From assembly GCA_021849075.1 (NCBI GenBank), contig JAJZTH010000024.1:1-47401 (forward strand): 47,401 nucleotides of DNA. Direction: 5' to 3'. Both the position numbers and the translations under genes were made by a program. Below the pieces are notes generated by a model. It did not search any database, was not told where the DNA came from, and saw only the letters and a list, made by a program, of their open reading frames with translations. The stretch is from Pseudomonadota bacterium. GTDB taxonomy: Bacteria; Pseudomonadota; Alphaproteobacteria; Sphingomonadales; Sphingomonadaceae. Shown here piece after piece: positions 35,705-43,564 of the stretch; positions within the stretch are counted from its first letter, which is position 1; every line of letters starts with the position of its first letter.

Positions 35705-38700
35705 ATGCAGCTTTCCGATCTTTCGGTCCGCCGTCCGGTCTTTGCCGCGGTCGTCGCGGTGCTGTTGTGCATCGTCGGTCTCGTCGGCTATCTCAGCCTG
35801 TCGGTGCGCGAATATCCCGATGTCGATCCGCCGATCGTGTCGGTCGAAACCACCTATACCGGCGCGGCCGCTTCTGTCGTCGAAACGCGCATCACCCAGT
35901 TGATCGAAGATGCGGTTGCAGGCGTGCAGGGGATCGAAACGATCACCTCGACATCGCAGGACGGCACTTCGCGCATCAATATCGAATTCAACCCGTCGCG
36001 CGACGTCGACACCGCCGCCAACGATGTGCGCGACCGCGTCGGATCGGTGACGGAAGATTTGCCCGAAGACGCGCTGGCGCCCGAAATCCGAAAAGTGGAT
36101 GCCGATGCGCGCGCCATCCTCTACATTTCCTTTTCCCGGCCGGGCTGGTCGCCGATCCGCATCAGTGATTATCTGGACCGTAATATCGTCGATCGCTTCG
36201 CCGCCATTGATGGCGTCGCGCGGGTCAGCATCGGCGGTGAAGCACGCCCGTCCACCCGCATCTGGTTCAATGCGGAAAAGCTGGCCGCCTTTGGCATGAC
36301 GCCGGCCGATGTCGAAGCCGCGCTGCGGACGCAGAATGTGGAGCTGCCCGCCGGTCGATTCGAATCACAGGATCAGAACCAGACTTTGCGCGTGGAGCGC
36401 CCCTTCGCCACGCCCGATCAGTTCGCGCAACTCGTCGTCGGGCGCGGCAGCGATGGGTATCTGGTGCGCCTGGGCGATATCGCCCGGATCGAGGAAGCGG
36501 CCGAAAATCCCTATAGCAGCTTCCGGTCCAATCAGGGGACGGCCATCGGCGTCGGCATCATTCGCCAGTCGGGCGCCAACACGCTGGAGGTCGCGCAAAA
36601 GGCCAAGGCGCTGATCGAGGAATTGCGGCCCACCCTGCCGCAGGGCATGCGCGTCGCCATCGGCACCGACGAATCCCTGTTCATCGAACGCGCGATCGAC
36701 AATGTCTATGACACGCTGATCGAAGCCGCATTGCTGGTCATCCTCGTCATCTTCCTGTTTCTGGGGTCGGTGCGCGCGACGATCATCCCGGCCGTCACCG
36801 TGCCCATCTGTCTGCTCGCGACCTGCGCGGTCATGTGGCTTATGGGCCTGTCGATCAACCTGCTGACCTTGCTGGCCTTCGTTCTGGCCATCGGTCTGGT
36901 GGTGGACGACGCCATCGTGGTGCTGGAAAATGTCTATCACCGTGTCGAGCAGGGGGATGATCCTTTGCTCGCCGCCTATCTCGGATCGCGGCAGGTGGGT
37001 TTCGCGATCATCTCGACCACCCTGGTCGTGTGCGCTGTGTTCGTGCCGGTGATGTTCCTCGCCGGCCAGACCGGCCTGCTGTTCCGCGAACTCGCCATCG
37101 CCATGATCGCGGCCATCGCCTTTTCCGGTTTCATATCGCTCAGCCTTGCACCGATGATGTGTTCCAAGCTGCTCAAAAATGCGGAGCGGGGTCGGCTGGC
37201 GCGCTGGGTGGATGACCGGTTTCAGCGGATAGAGGGTGGATATGCCCGCCTGCTCGACGGCGCGCTGCGAAAGCCGCTGCTGCCGCTGCTGGGTGTCATC
37301 CTGTTCCTGGGCGTGGCCGGCTTCTTCTTCACGCGCCTGCCCAGCGAACTGGCGCCTGCCGAAGATACCGGGGTGGTCGAAGCCAACATCACCGCGCCCG
37401 AAGGCACCGGCTTTGCGCGCATGATGACCTATATGAAGAAGATCGAGAGCGATCTCGCCTTCCTGCGCAAGGATGGGACGCTCAGCAATCTGGTCGTGCG
37501 CACGCCCGGCGGCTTCGGCACGACCGACGATTTCAACAATGGCAACGTCAACGCTTTCCTGCGGCCATGGGAAGACCGCACCATCACCACATCCGACGTC
37601 GCCAACATCATCAATAAAGTGCTGGCGGATCAGCCCGGCGTGCGCGGCAATGCAGCGCCGCGATCGGGGCTGGGGCGCGGGCGCGGCCTGCCGGTCAATG
37701 TCGTGCTGGCGGGGTCTACCTATGAAGGGCTGATCGCCGCGCGCGACCGCATCATGGCGGCGGCGGAAAATTATCCGGGCCTCATCAATCTGGACAGCGA
37801 TTATAAGGAAACCAAGCCGCAGATGCGGATCGAAACCAATCTGGCGCGCGCAGGCGATCTGGGGGTTTCGGTCAATGACATCAGCCAGGCGCTGCAAAGC
37901 CTGCTGGGGTCGCGCCGCGTGACCACCTATGTCGACCGGGGCGAGGAATATCGCGTGCTGGTGCAGGCGGAGGATCAGGGACGCCGCACCGTCGCCGATC
38001 TGGAACGGATCAATGTGCGCAGCCGCACCGGCGCGCTGGTGCCGCTGTCCGCGCTGGTCACGGTCCGCGAAGTCGCCGGGCCGCGCCAGCTCAACCGCTA
38101 TAACAAGCTGCGCGCCATCACGTTGACGGCCGCCTTGGCCCCCGGCACGTCTCTGGGGCAGGCGCTGACCTTCCTGGAGGATCAGGCGCGCCAGTCGCCC
38201 GAAGTGCTGGCGATCGGCTATCGCGGCGAAAGCCAGTCGCTGCGCGAAACGGGCGGGGCGATCTGGCTGGTCTTCGGCCTCACCATCCTGATCGTCTATC
38301 TGTTGCTGGCCGCCCAGTTTGAAAGCTTCATCCACCCCGGCGTCATCATCGTCACCGTGCCGCTGGCGGTCGCAGGCGGCGTGCTGGGGCTGGCGCTGAC
38401 CGGGGGATCGGTCAACCTCTACAGCCAGATCGGCATCGTCATGCTGGTGGGTCTTGCCGCCAAGAACGGCATCCTGATCGTGGAATTCGCCAACCAGCTG
38501 CGCGATGAAGGGATGGAAGTCGCGCAGGCGATCCGCGAAGCCGCTCGTCGTCGCCTGCGCCCTATCCTGATGACCTCGATCGCGACCGTGATCGGTGCCG
38601 TGCCGCTGGTCATTCGGGGCGGGGCCGGGGCGGCGGCGCGCCATTCGATCGGCGTGGTCGTGGTGTTCGGCGTCAGCCTGGCGACGCTCATCACATTGTT

Positions 38701-38809
38701 CCTGATTCCTATCTTCTATTCGCGCGTTGCCAAGCGGACGCTTTCTCCGCAAACCGTTGGCCGCAAGCTGGATTCGGCGCTCAAGGAGTCGCCTGATCCG
38801 GCAGAGTGA
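35705..38809 (+). CDS. RND multidrug efflux inner-membrane pump (HAE1-type)
   Basis: A 1034-residue trimeric H+-driven pump. The N-terminal LSVRRPVFAAVVAVLL helix, the first large periplasmic loop, GLVVDDAIVVLENVYHRVEQG (with the Asp-Asp proton pair) in TM4, and LVGLAAKNGILIVEFANQLRDEG (with the conserved Lys) in TM10 are present. Closely linked to its adaptor, and followed after 24 bases by tspO. Substrate unknown. No regulator gene lies alongside. Confidence 0.96.
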   Translation: MQLSDLSVRRPVFAAVVAVLLCIVGLVGYLSLSVREYPDVDPPIVSVETTYTGAAASVVETRITQLIEDAVAGVQGIETITSTSQDGTSRINIEFNPSRDVDTAANDVRDRVGSVTEDLPEDALAPEIRKVDADARAILYISFSRPGWSPIRISDYLDRNIVDRFAAIDGVARVSIGGEARPSTRIWFNAEKLAAFGMTPADVEAALRTQNVELPAGRFESQDQNQTLRVERPFATPDQFAQLVVGRGSDGYLVRLGDIARIEEAAENPYSSFRSNQGTAIGVGIIRQSGANTLEVAQKAKALIEELRPTLPQGMRVAIGTDESLFIERAIDNVYDTLIEAALLVILVIFLFLGSVRATIIPAVTVPICLLATCAVMWLMGLSINLLTLLAFVLAIGLVVDDAIVVLENVYHRVEQGDDPLLAAYLGSRQVGFAIISTTLVVCAVFVPVMFLAGQTGLLFRELAIAMIAAIAFSGFISLSLAPMMCSKLLKNAERGRLARWVDDRFQRIEGGYARLLDGALRKPLLPLLGVILFLGVAGFFFTRLPSELAPAEDTGVVEANITAPEGTGFARMMTYMKKIESDLAFLRKDGTLSNLVVRTPGGFGTTDDFNNGNVNAFLRPWEDRTITTSDVANIINKVLADQPGVRGNAAPRSGLGRGRGLPVNVVLAGSTYEGLIAARDRIMAAAENYPGLINLDSDYKETKPQMRIETNLARAGDLGVSVNDISQALQSLLGSRRVTTYVDRGEEYRVLVQAEDQGRRTVADLERINVRSRTGALVPLSALVTVREVAGPRQLNRYNKLRAITLTAALAPGTSLGQALTFLEDQARQSPEVLAIGYRGESQSLRETGGAIWLVFGLTILIVYLLLAAQFESFIHPGVIIVTVPLAVAGGVLGLALTGGSVNLYSQIGIVMLVGLAAKNGILIVEFANQLRDEGMEVAQAIREAARRRLRPILMTSIATVIGAVPLVIRGGAGAAARHSIGVVVVFGVSLATLITLFLIPIFYSRVAKRTLSPQTVGRKLDSALKESPDPAE

Positions 38810-38833
38810 CATAATCGGGGGGTGTTGCTGTCG

Positions 38834-39382
38834 ATGAACGAGATTGCGTCTCAGGGTCAGTTGCGTCTTGCCTATCTGCGATGGGCGCTCTTCACCGTTC
38901 CCGTCGTCGTTGCTCTGGGCTTTCTGTCGGGCAAACTCGCCAATAGCGGCTATGGCAATCGCTGGTTCGCTGCGCTGGAAAAGCCCGACCTGATGCCGCC
39001 CGGCTGGGCGTTCGGCGTCGCCTGGACCATCCTCTATGTGCTGATGGCGTTGGCCTTCGCCATCGTTCTGCACGCGCGCGGGGCTAGGGGGCGGGGCGCG
39101 GCGATTGCGCTGTTCCTTGTCCAGTTGCTGATGAACCTCGCCTGGTCGCCGCTGTTTTTCCGCGCGCATCAGGTGGGCAGCGCGCTGGCGTTGATCCTCG
39201 CGCTGTTCGTCGTTGTCGCGGTCACGACGACCTTCTTCTGGCGCATTCGCCGGCTGGCTGGGGTGCTGCTGGCGCCCTATCTCCTCTGGCTGGCCTTTGC
39301 GTCCTTCCTCAACTATGAGATCGGCCGCCTGAACCCGGATGCCGCAACCCTTGTCGCGCCGGCGCTCAGAACCCAGATATGA
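38834..39382 (+). CDS. tspO: TspO/MBR family protein
   Basis: A 182-residue inner-membrane protein with five helices, typical of TspO. It has RWFAALEKPDLMPPGWAFGVAWTILYVLMALAFAIV and NLAWSPLFF. TspO binds tetrapyrroles and, in photosynthetic alphaproteobacteria, senses redox or oxygen. GTG 38822 is an alternative start four codons earlier. It may be read from the RND transcript (24-base gap). Confidence 0.9.
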   Translation: MNEIASQGQLRLAYLRWALFTVPVVVALGFLSGKLANSGYGNRWFAALEKPDLMPPGWAFGVAWTILYVLMALAFAIVLHARGARGRGAAIALFLVQLLMNLAWSPLFFRAHQVGSALALILALFVVVAVTTTFFWRIRRLAGVLLAPYLLWLAFASFLNYEIGRLNPDAATLVAPALRTQI

Positions 39383-39424
39383 ATTTCGGGCGTGCAACGC
39401 GCGCGCCGCAACGAGGATAAGGCA

Positions 39425-39718
39425 ATGCAGAGCGAAAACCGCTTTTTTGACGATCTGGCCAAGCTGGTGAACGGCGCCGCCGGCACGGTGGCGGGTATGA
39501 CGCGCGAATTCGAATCCAATGCGCGCGAACGCGCCAAGGACTGGATTGGCGGCATGGATTTCGTGTCGCGCGAAGAATTTGACGCGGTCAAGGCGTTGGC
39601 CGCCGCTGCGCGTGAAGAGGTCGAACTGCTCAAGGCGCGTCTGGATGCACTGGAAGGCAAGGCTGGCGAACCCGTCACCAAAAGCGTGAAGGCCAGCAAG
39701 ACGAAGCCCGCGGACTGA
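39425..39718 (+). CDS. ubiK: UbiK-family ubiquinone biosynthesis accessory factor
   Basis: A 97-residue, mostly helical protein. The FFDDLAKLVNGAAGTVAGM segment and the C-terminal coiled coil (FDAVKALAAAAREEVELLKARLDALE) match the BMFP/UbiK family, which helps assemble the ubiquinone (Ubi) complex. ATG 39425 follows AAGG. An earlier in-frame ATG at 39392 would add 11 unsupported residues. Lysine-rich C terminus. Confidence 0.88.
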   Translation: MQSENRFFDDLAKLVNGAAGTVAGMTREFESNARERAKDWIGGMDFVSREEFDAVKALAAAAREEVELLKARLDALEGKAGEPVTKSVKASKTKPAD

Positions 39719-39760
39719 TCCCGTCTGTCCTTTCGCCGCATGCGGTGATAAGGCGCGCCG

Positions 39761-40267
39761 ATGATGGATAGCGACGAATTTGAACATGGCGGTCAGGAAG
39801 CCGCCCCGATCGACATGCTGGCGGCCTATTTTGAAGCGCATGGCTGGAGCTACGATCAGGTCGGCGAGGATGAAATCGTCGCGAACACGCAGGGGTCGTG
39901 GGCGCAATATGAGCTGCGCGGCATCTGGCGCGACGAGGATCAGGTGCTCCAGCTGCTCGCCATGCCCGACATTCGCGTGGCGGAGGACAAGCGCGCCACC
40001 GTCTATGAAACGCTGGGTCTGATCAACGAACAGCTGTGGATTGGCCATTTCGAACTCTGGTCGTCCAGCGGCATCGTGCTGTTCCGCCATGGCGCTCTGC
40101 TGGGCGCGGGCGGCACGCTGACGCTCGATCAGGCGCAGTTGCTGGTCGAAACCGCGATCGATGAATGCGAGCGTTTCTACCCGGTGTTCCAGTTCGTCCT
40201 GTGGGGCGGTAAAACCCCGACGGAGGCGATTTCCGCCAGCCTTATCGAAACGCGCGGCGAAGCCTGA
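39761..40267 (+). CDS. YbjN-domain protein
   Basis: A 168-residue cytoplasmic protein with an acidic N terminus and a YbjN-like core: IDMLAAYFEAHGWSYDQVGEDEIVA, LLAMPDIRVAEDKRATVYETLGLINEQLWIGHFEL. YbjN-family proteins resemble type III secretion chaperones in fold; their role is unclear. ATG ATG (39761 and 39764) gives two candidate starts. proC follows after 4 bases, so they are co-transcribed. Confidence 0.85.
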   Translation: MMDSDEFEHGGQEAAPIDMLAAYFEAHGWSYDQVGEDEIVANTQGSWAQYELRGIWRDEDQVLQLLAMPDIRVAEDKRATVYETLGLINEQLWIGHFELWSSSGIVLFRHGALLGAGGTLTLDQAQLLVETAIDECERFYPVFQFVLWGGKTPTEAISASLIETRGEA

Positions 40268-40271
40268 TCCC

Positions 40272-41096
40272 ATGAGCATCAACTGGCCCGATCATCTCTT
40301 TCTTGTCGGCTGCGGCAATATGGCGGGGCAGATGTTGTCGCGCTGGCTCGACTGCGGTCTTGATCCCGCCCGCGTCACGGTGTTGCGGCCCAGCGGCCGA
40401 CCGGTGGCGGACGGCGTTGCGGTGGTGACGGACTATCCAGCGGCCTTGCCCGCCGGAACGACCGTGCTGCTGGGCATGAAGCCCTATCAGATTGCCGATG
40501 TGGGGGCGGCCCTTGCGCCGCTCTGCACGGCGGACACGCGCATCATTTCGATCCTGGCCGGCACGACGCTGGCCGATCTGCGTGGGCGCTTCCCTGCTGC
40601 GCGCGACATCGTCCGCGCCATGCCCAATCTGCCGGTAGGGCTGGGGGAGGGCGTCACGGCGCTCTTCACCGACGCGACGACGGCGCAAGCGGGCAAGGCG
40701 GATGTGGAAGCGCTGATCCAGCCGCTTGGCCTTGCCGAATGGATCGCGGGCGAAGCGCTGTTCAATCAGGTGACGGCGCTGTCTGGCTGCGGCCCCGCCT
40801 TCCTCTTCCGCTTTGCCGATGCGCTGGCCCGCGCGGGTGAGGCGATCGGCATTCCTGCCGAACAGGCCGCCCGCATGGCGCTGGCGACTGTGCAGGGTTC
40901 GGCCAATATGGCGGCTCGCGCCAGCGCCCATGCCGGCGACAGCCCGGCAATTCTGGCCGACCGGGTCGCCAGCCCCGGTGGCATGACGCGCCAGGGCCTT
41001 AACGTGCTGGACGCCGACGACCGGTTATTGACGCTGCTCACCGATACGCTGGCTGCTGCCCGCGATCGCGGCGAGGCGATGGCGCGCGGCGAATAG
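40272..41096 (+). CDS. proC: Pyrroline-5-carboxylate reductase
   Basis: Last step of proline synthesis, reducing P5C with NAD(P)H. The 274-residue protein has an N-terminal Rossmann motif LVGCGNMAGQML, the MPNLP motif typical of ProC, and the C-terminal ALSGCGPAFLFRFADAL and SPGGMTRQGLNVL (usually SPGGTT) segments. ATG 40272 lies 4 bases after the YbjN stop. The open frame upstream lies within the YbjN gene and is not used. Confidence 0.95.
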   Translation: MSINWPDHLFLVGCGNMAGQMLSRWLDCGLDPARVTVLRPSGRPVADGVAVVTDYPAALPAGTTVLLGMKPYQIADVGAALAPLCTADTRIISILAGTTLADLRGRFPAARDIVRAMPNLPVGLGEGVTALFTDATTAQAGKADVEALIQPLGLAEWIAGEALFNQVTALSGCGPAFLFRFADALARAGEAIGIPAEQAARMALATVQGSANMAARASAHAGDSPAILADRVASPGGMTRQGLNVLDADDRLLTLLTDTLAAARDRGEAMARGE

Positions 41097-41128
41097 GGCG
41101 GTTTCGGCAGCAATGCTTTTGCGCTAGA

Positions 41129-41214
41129 GCGATTTCCAGTCAGATGGAATCATCTGACGATTAAGAAATCGCGGTAAAAGGACTTCGAACGTCGATCTGA
41201 ACCAATCAGATCGA
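41129..41214. repeat. Three-stem palindromic element upstream of the asparaginase-like gene
   Basis: Nested and adjacent inverted repeats: GCGATTTC/GAAATCGC (41129-41136 and 41165-41172) encloses TCAGATG-GAAT-CATCTGA (41140-41157). A separate stem TCGATCTGA-ACCAA-TCAGATCGA follows (41192-41214). The TCAGAT core recurs in both inner stems. The layout resembles intergenic palindromic repeats seen in alphaproteobacteria. It fills most of the 157-base proC-asparaginase gap. Confidence 0.65.
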
Positions 41215-41253
41215 GGCTCCAAGCCGCGCGAAAATATGGCCCCGGAGTCCCTT

Positions 41254-41757
41254 ATGCTGTCGCCCGAAACCCCGATCCTGCTGCTCACCACCGGCGGCAC
41301 GATCGACAAAATCTATTTCGACGCTTTGTCCGATTATCAGGTCGGCGAAACGGTGATGGCGAAGCTGCTGGAGGTCGCCCGCGTCAAGCGCCCCTTCCGC
41401 ATCGAGGAAATCACCCGCAAAGACAGTCTGGAACTGGACGATGCCGACCGTGCGCTGATCGCCGCCCGCGTCGCCGCCGCGCGCGAAACGCATATCGTCA
41501 TCACCCATGGCACCGACACCATGACCGACACGGCCAAGCTGCTGAAGGACATAAGCGGCAAGACGATCGTGCTGGTCGGGGCGCTCGCGCCCGCACGTTT
41601 TGGCGAAAGCGACGCCAGCTTCAACCTTGGCATGGCCTTCGCCACCGCGCAGGTCGCGCAGCCCGGCGTCTACATCACCATGAGCGGCTCCGTATTCCGC
41701 GCCGACAAGGTGGTGAAGGATCGCGCCAAGGGCGCGTTCGTGCCCGTAGAGGACTGA
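41254..41757 (+). CDS. Short asparaginase-domain protein
   Basis: A 167-residue protein with the N-terminal asparaginase fold only: TTGGTID (residues 12-18, catalytic Thr) and HGTDTMTDTA (85-94, second Thr with Asp). A full L-asparaginase is about 330 residues, so the C-terminal half is missing or the family is intrinsically short. No in-frame continuation is seen after the stop. ATG 41254 has GGAG at a 6-base spacing. Activity on asparagine is unproven. Confidence 0.82.
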   Translation: MLSPETPILLLTTGGTIDKIYFDALSDYQVGETVMAKLLEVARVKRPFRIEEITRKDSLELDDADRALIAARVAAARETHIVITHGTDTMTDTAKLLKDISGKTIVLVGALAPARFGESDASFNLGMAFATAQVAQPGVYITMSGSVFRADKVVKDRAKGAFVPVED

Positions 41758-41838
41758 TAAGGGCCTCCAGCCTCCCCGGAACCTTGCCCGCCGCCCGCGC
41801 ATTGAAGCGGGCGGGTGGCTTGATGAGGAGGAGTGGTT

Positions 41839-42081
41839 ATGGCCGATTATCAGGAGCGTCCGGCAACGACGACAACGGTGATCGAACGACGCAGCGGAGG
41901 CGGGATGACCTTCGCAATCCTGCTACTGGTGGTTGTGGTGGCGGTCGCCGCCTTTTTCCTGATCAGCAGCGAAAGCAAGAAGGATAATGCGGTATCGACC
42001 GCCGCAACGCAGGTGGGCCAGGCCGCCAGCGATGTCGGCGACGCGGCCAAGGATGCCGCCGGCGCCGCCAAGGGCGAATGA
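41839..42081 (+). CDS. Small membrane protein of unknown function
   Basis: An 80-residue protein preceded by AGGAGGAG. It has a polar N terminus, one hydrophobic helix (FAILLLVVVVAVAAFFLI), and then an Ala/Asp/Lys-rich tail (STAATQVGQAASDVGDAAKDAAGAAKGE) resembling an amphipathic helix. I do not recognise a family. The layout suggests a single-pass inner-membrane protein with a periplasmic tail. Confidence 0.7.
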   Translation: MADYQERPATTTTVIERRSGGGMTFAILLLVVVVAVAAFFLISSESKKDNAVSTAATQVGQAASDVGDAAKDAAGAAKGE

Positions 42082-42103
42082 CGATTTGAAGCATCATACA
42101 ATG

Positions 42104-42133
42104 CCCGTTCGGGCTGAGCCTGCCGAAGCCCTG
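42104..42133. repeat. REP-like sequence
   Basis: CCCGTTCGGGCTGAGCCTGC continues to CGAAGCCCTG. It has the pattern of a repeat I recall as common in sphingomonads (TTCGGGCTGAGCCTGTCGAAG), between the small membrane protein gene and the terminator. Memory-based, not searched. Confidence 0.5.
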
Positions 42134-42214
42134 CTCTTCCTTTGAATGAGCGCGGCGCGTCGACAGCTTCCAAGCGAAAGCATGCTGGCAATGGCGTGAT
42201 ATTCTGACCAACGA

Positions 42215-42249
42215 AAAGGGGCGCTCCGACATGATCGGAGCGCCCCTTT
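42215..42249. terminator. Bidirectional terminator between convergent genes
   Basis: AAAGGGGCGCTCCGA (42215-42229) and its exact complement (42235-42249) form a perfect 15-base stem with a 5-base loop, flanked by A-run and T-run on the two sides. It serves the plus-strand small membrane protein gene and the minus-strand carD gene, which converge here. Confidence 0.85.
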
Positions 42250-42289
42250 ATGATATCCACCTGCCGTTGTCGGCTCAGTGAAATATGTG

Positions 42290-42817
42290 TCAGCCCTCGA
42301 CCTTGGCGTGCTTGGGCGCGGCTTCGTTCAGAATGCGCAGGATCTTCTTGAGCGCGGTCGGTTCGTCCGTTTCTTCCATCGCGGCGAGTTCGCGGGCGAG
42401 GCGGCTGGAGGCCGCTTCGAAAATCTGGCGTTCCGAATAGCTCTGTTCGGGCTGATCGTCGGCGCGGAACAGGTCGCGGGTCACTTCGGCGATCGACACC
42501 AGGTCGCCCGAATTGATCTTCGCTTCATATTCCTGGGCGCGGCGCGACCACATGGTCCGCTTGACCTTGGGCTTGCCCTTGAGCGTTTCCATCGATTCTT
42601 CGAGGGTCTTGTTGGAGGACAGCTTGCGCATGCCCACGCCTTCGGCCTTGTTCGTCGGCACGCGGAGCGTCATGCGCTCCTTTTCGAAGCGGAGCACGTA
42701 CAGCTCCAGTTCCATGCCCGCAATCTGCTCCTTCTGGAGTTCGATTACACGGCCAACGCCGTGCTTGGGATAAACGACATAATCACCAACGTCAAAGGAC
42801 AGCGCCTTGGCAGCCAT
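42290..42817 (-). CDS. carD: CarD-family transcriptional regulator
   Basis: Binds RNA polymerase beta and stabilises open complexes. The 175-residue protein has the N-terminal CarD/TRCF RID domain (FDVGDYVVYPKHGVGRVIELQKEQIAG, LRFEKERMTLRVP) and the C-terminal helical domain (RAQEYEAKINSGDLVSIAEVTRDLF). ATG 42817 is preceded by AAGG with a 6-base spacing, better than the upstream ATG 42832. It has its own promoter region (42818-42996), as a terminator separates it from fdxA. Confidence 0.95.
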   Translation of the reverse strand: MAAKALSFDVGDYVVYPKHGVGRVIELQKEQIAGMELELYVLRFEKERMTLRVPTNKAEGVGMRKLSSNKTLEESMETLKGKPKVKRTMWSRRAQEYEAKINSGDLVSIAEVTRDLFRADDQPEQSYSERQIFEAASSRLARELAAMEETDEPTALKKILRILNEAAPKHAKVEG

Positions 42818-42996
42818 TTGATACCTTTCCAATTCAACCGGGGAACGGGACGAACGCGGGATGCAGATGCGCGAGAAGCAAATGCCGGGAAGTCCACGGC
42901 GCCACCGTCAAGACATGAAGCTTATTCTCCAGGGGCGGATATAAGGGGGCATATCCGACCGTTGCCGCCCTATTTAGCAGATTCGTAACAAAATTA

Positions 42997-43025
42997 CCAC
43001 CCCCGGACACAATGTCTGGGGGTGG
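42997..43025 (-). terminator. Terminator of fdxA (minus strand)
   Basis: On the minus strand, CCACCCCCAGACA and TGTCCGGGGGTGG pair over 13 bases (one G-T wobble) around a 3-base loop, followed by TAATTTTGTT. It lies about 57 bases after the fdxA stop. A good intrinsic terminator. Confidence 0.8.
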
Positions 43026-43082
43026 GTCTGGGCGCGGGCATGGGAATATGCCGCAATATGGGACGTTACCGGCGCTGTCGGC

Positions 43083-43421
43083 TCAGCTGCCTTCGCCGGG
43101 GTTGGGCGAGAAGAACTGTTCCAGCTTGTTCTCAACGCCGCTCATGGCGTCGGCGTCCGCCGGGGCGTCGCCTTTGACCGTGATGTTGGGCCATTCCGCC
43201 GAATATTTGGTGTTCAGCTCCAGCCATTTCTCCAGCCCGTTTTCGGTGTCGGGCAGGATCGCTTCGGCCGGGCATTCGGGTTCGCACACGCCGCAGTCGA
43301 TGCATTCGTTCGGATTGATGACCAGCATATTTTCGCCCTCGTAGAAACAATCCACGGGGCAGACCTCGACGCAATCCATATATTTGCAGCGGATGCAGTT
43401 GTCGGTCACGACATAGGTCAT
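43083..43421 (-). CDS. fdxA: Ferredoxin FdxA (7Fe type)
   Basis: Small electron carrier of 112 residues. Cysteines at 9, 12, 17, 21, 25 and at 40, 43, 46, 50 ([32 protein letters not shown]) match the 3Fe-4S plus 4Fe-4S ferredoxin family. The C-terminal extension is typical of FdxA. ATG 43421 (MTYVVTDNC) gives the family N terminus; the open frame upstream to 43526 adds residues without support. Located near carD, as in many alphaproteobacteria. Confidence 0.94.
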   Translation of the reverse strand: MTYVVTDNCIRCKYMDCVEVCPVDCFYEGENMLVINPNECIDCGVCEPECPAEAILPDTENGLEKWLELNTKYSAEWPNITVKGDAPADADAMSGVENKLEQFFSPNPGEGS

Positions 43422-43564
43422 TGTCTGGGCACTCTTGGCTTGGAAAAACGCGGCCCTGCTATGCCCGGCGCGCGCGAAGGTCAATGAGGATAATGTTGCC
43501 ACGGCTTTAGGGGCGGTTTGCGCCATTCGATTGCGAACGCCGCCCCGTCATGTCCACCGCCTCC

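Noticed and set aside
36365..40282. Very long minus-strand open frame (about 1305 codons) opposite the RND pump, TspO, UbiK and YbjN genes
   Set aside because: It is a mirror of GC-rich codon use on the other strand; the protein is His/Gln/Arg/Asp-rich with no family features, and the plus-strand genes are unambiguous.
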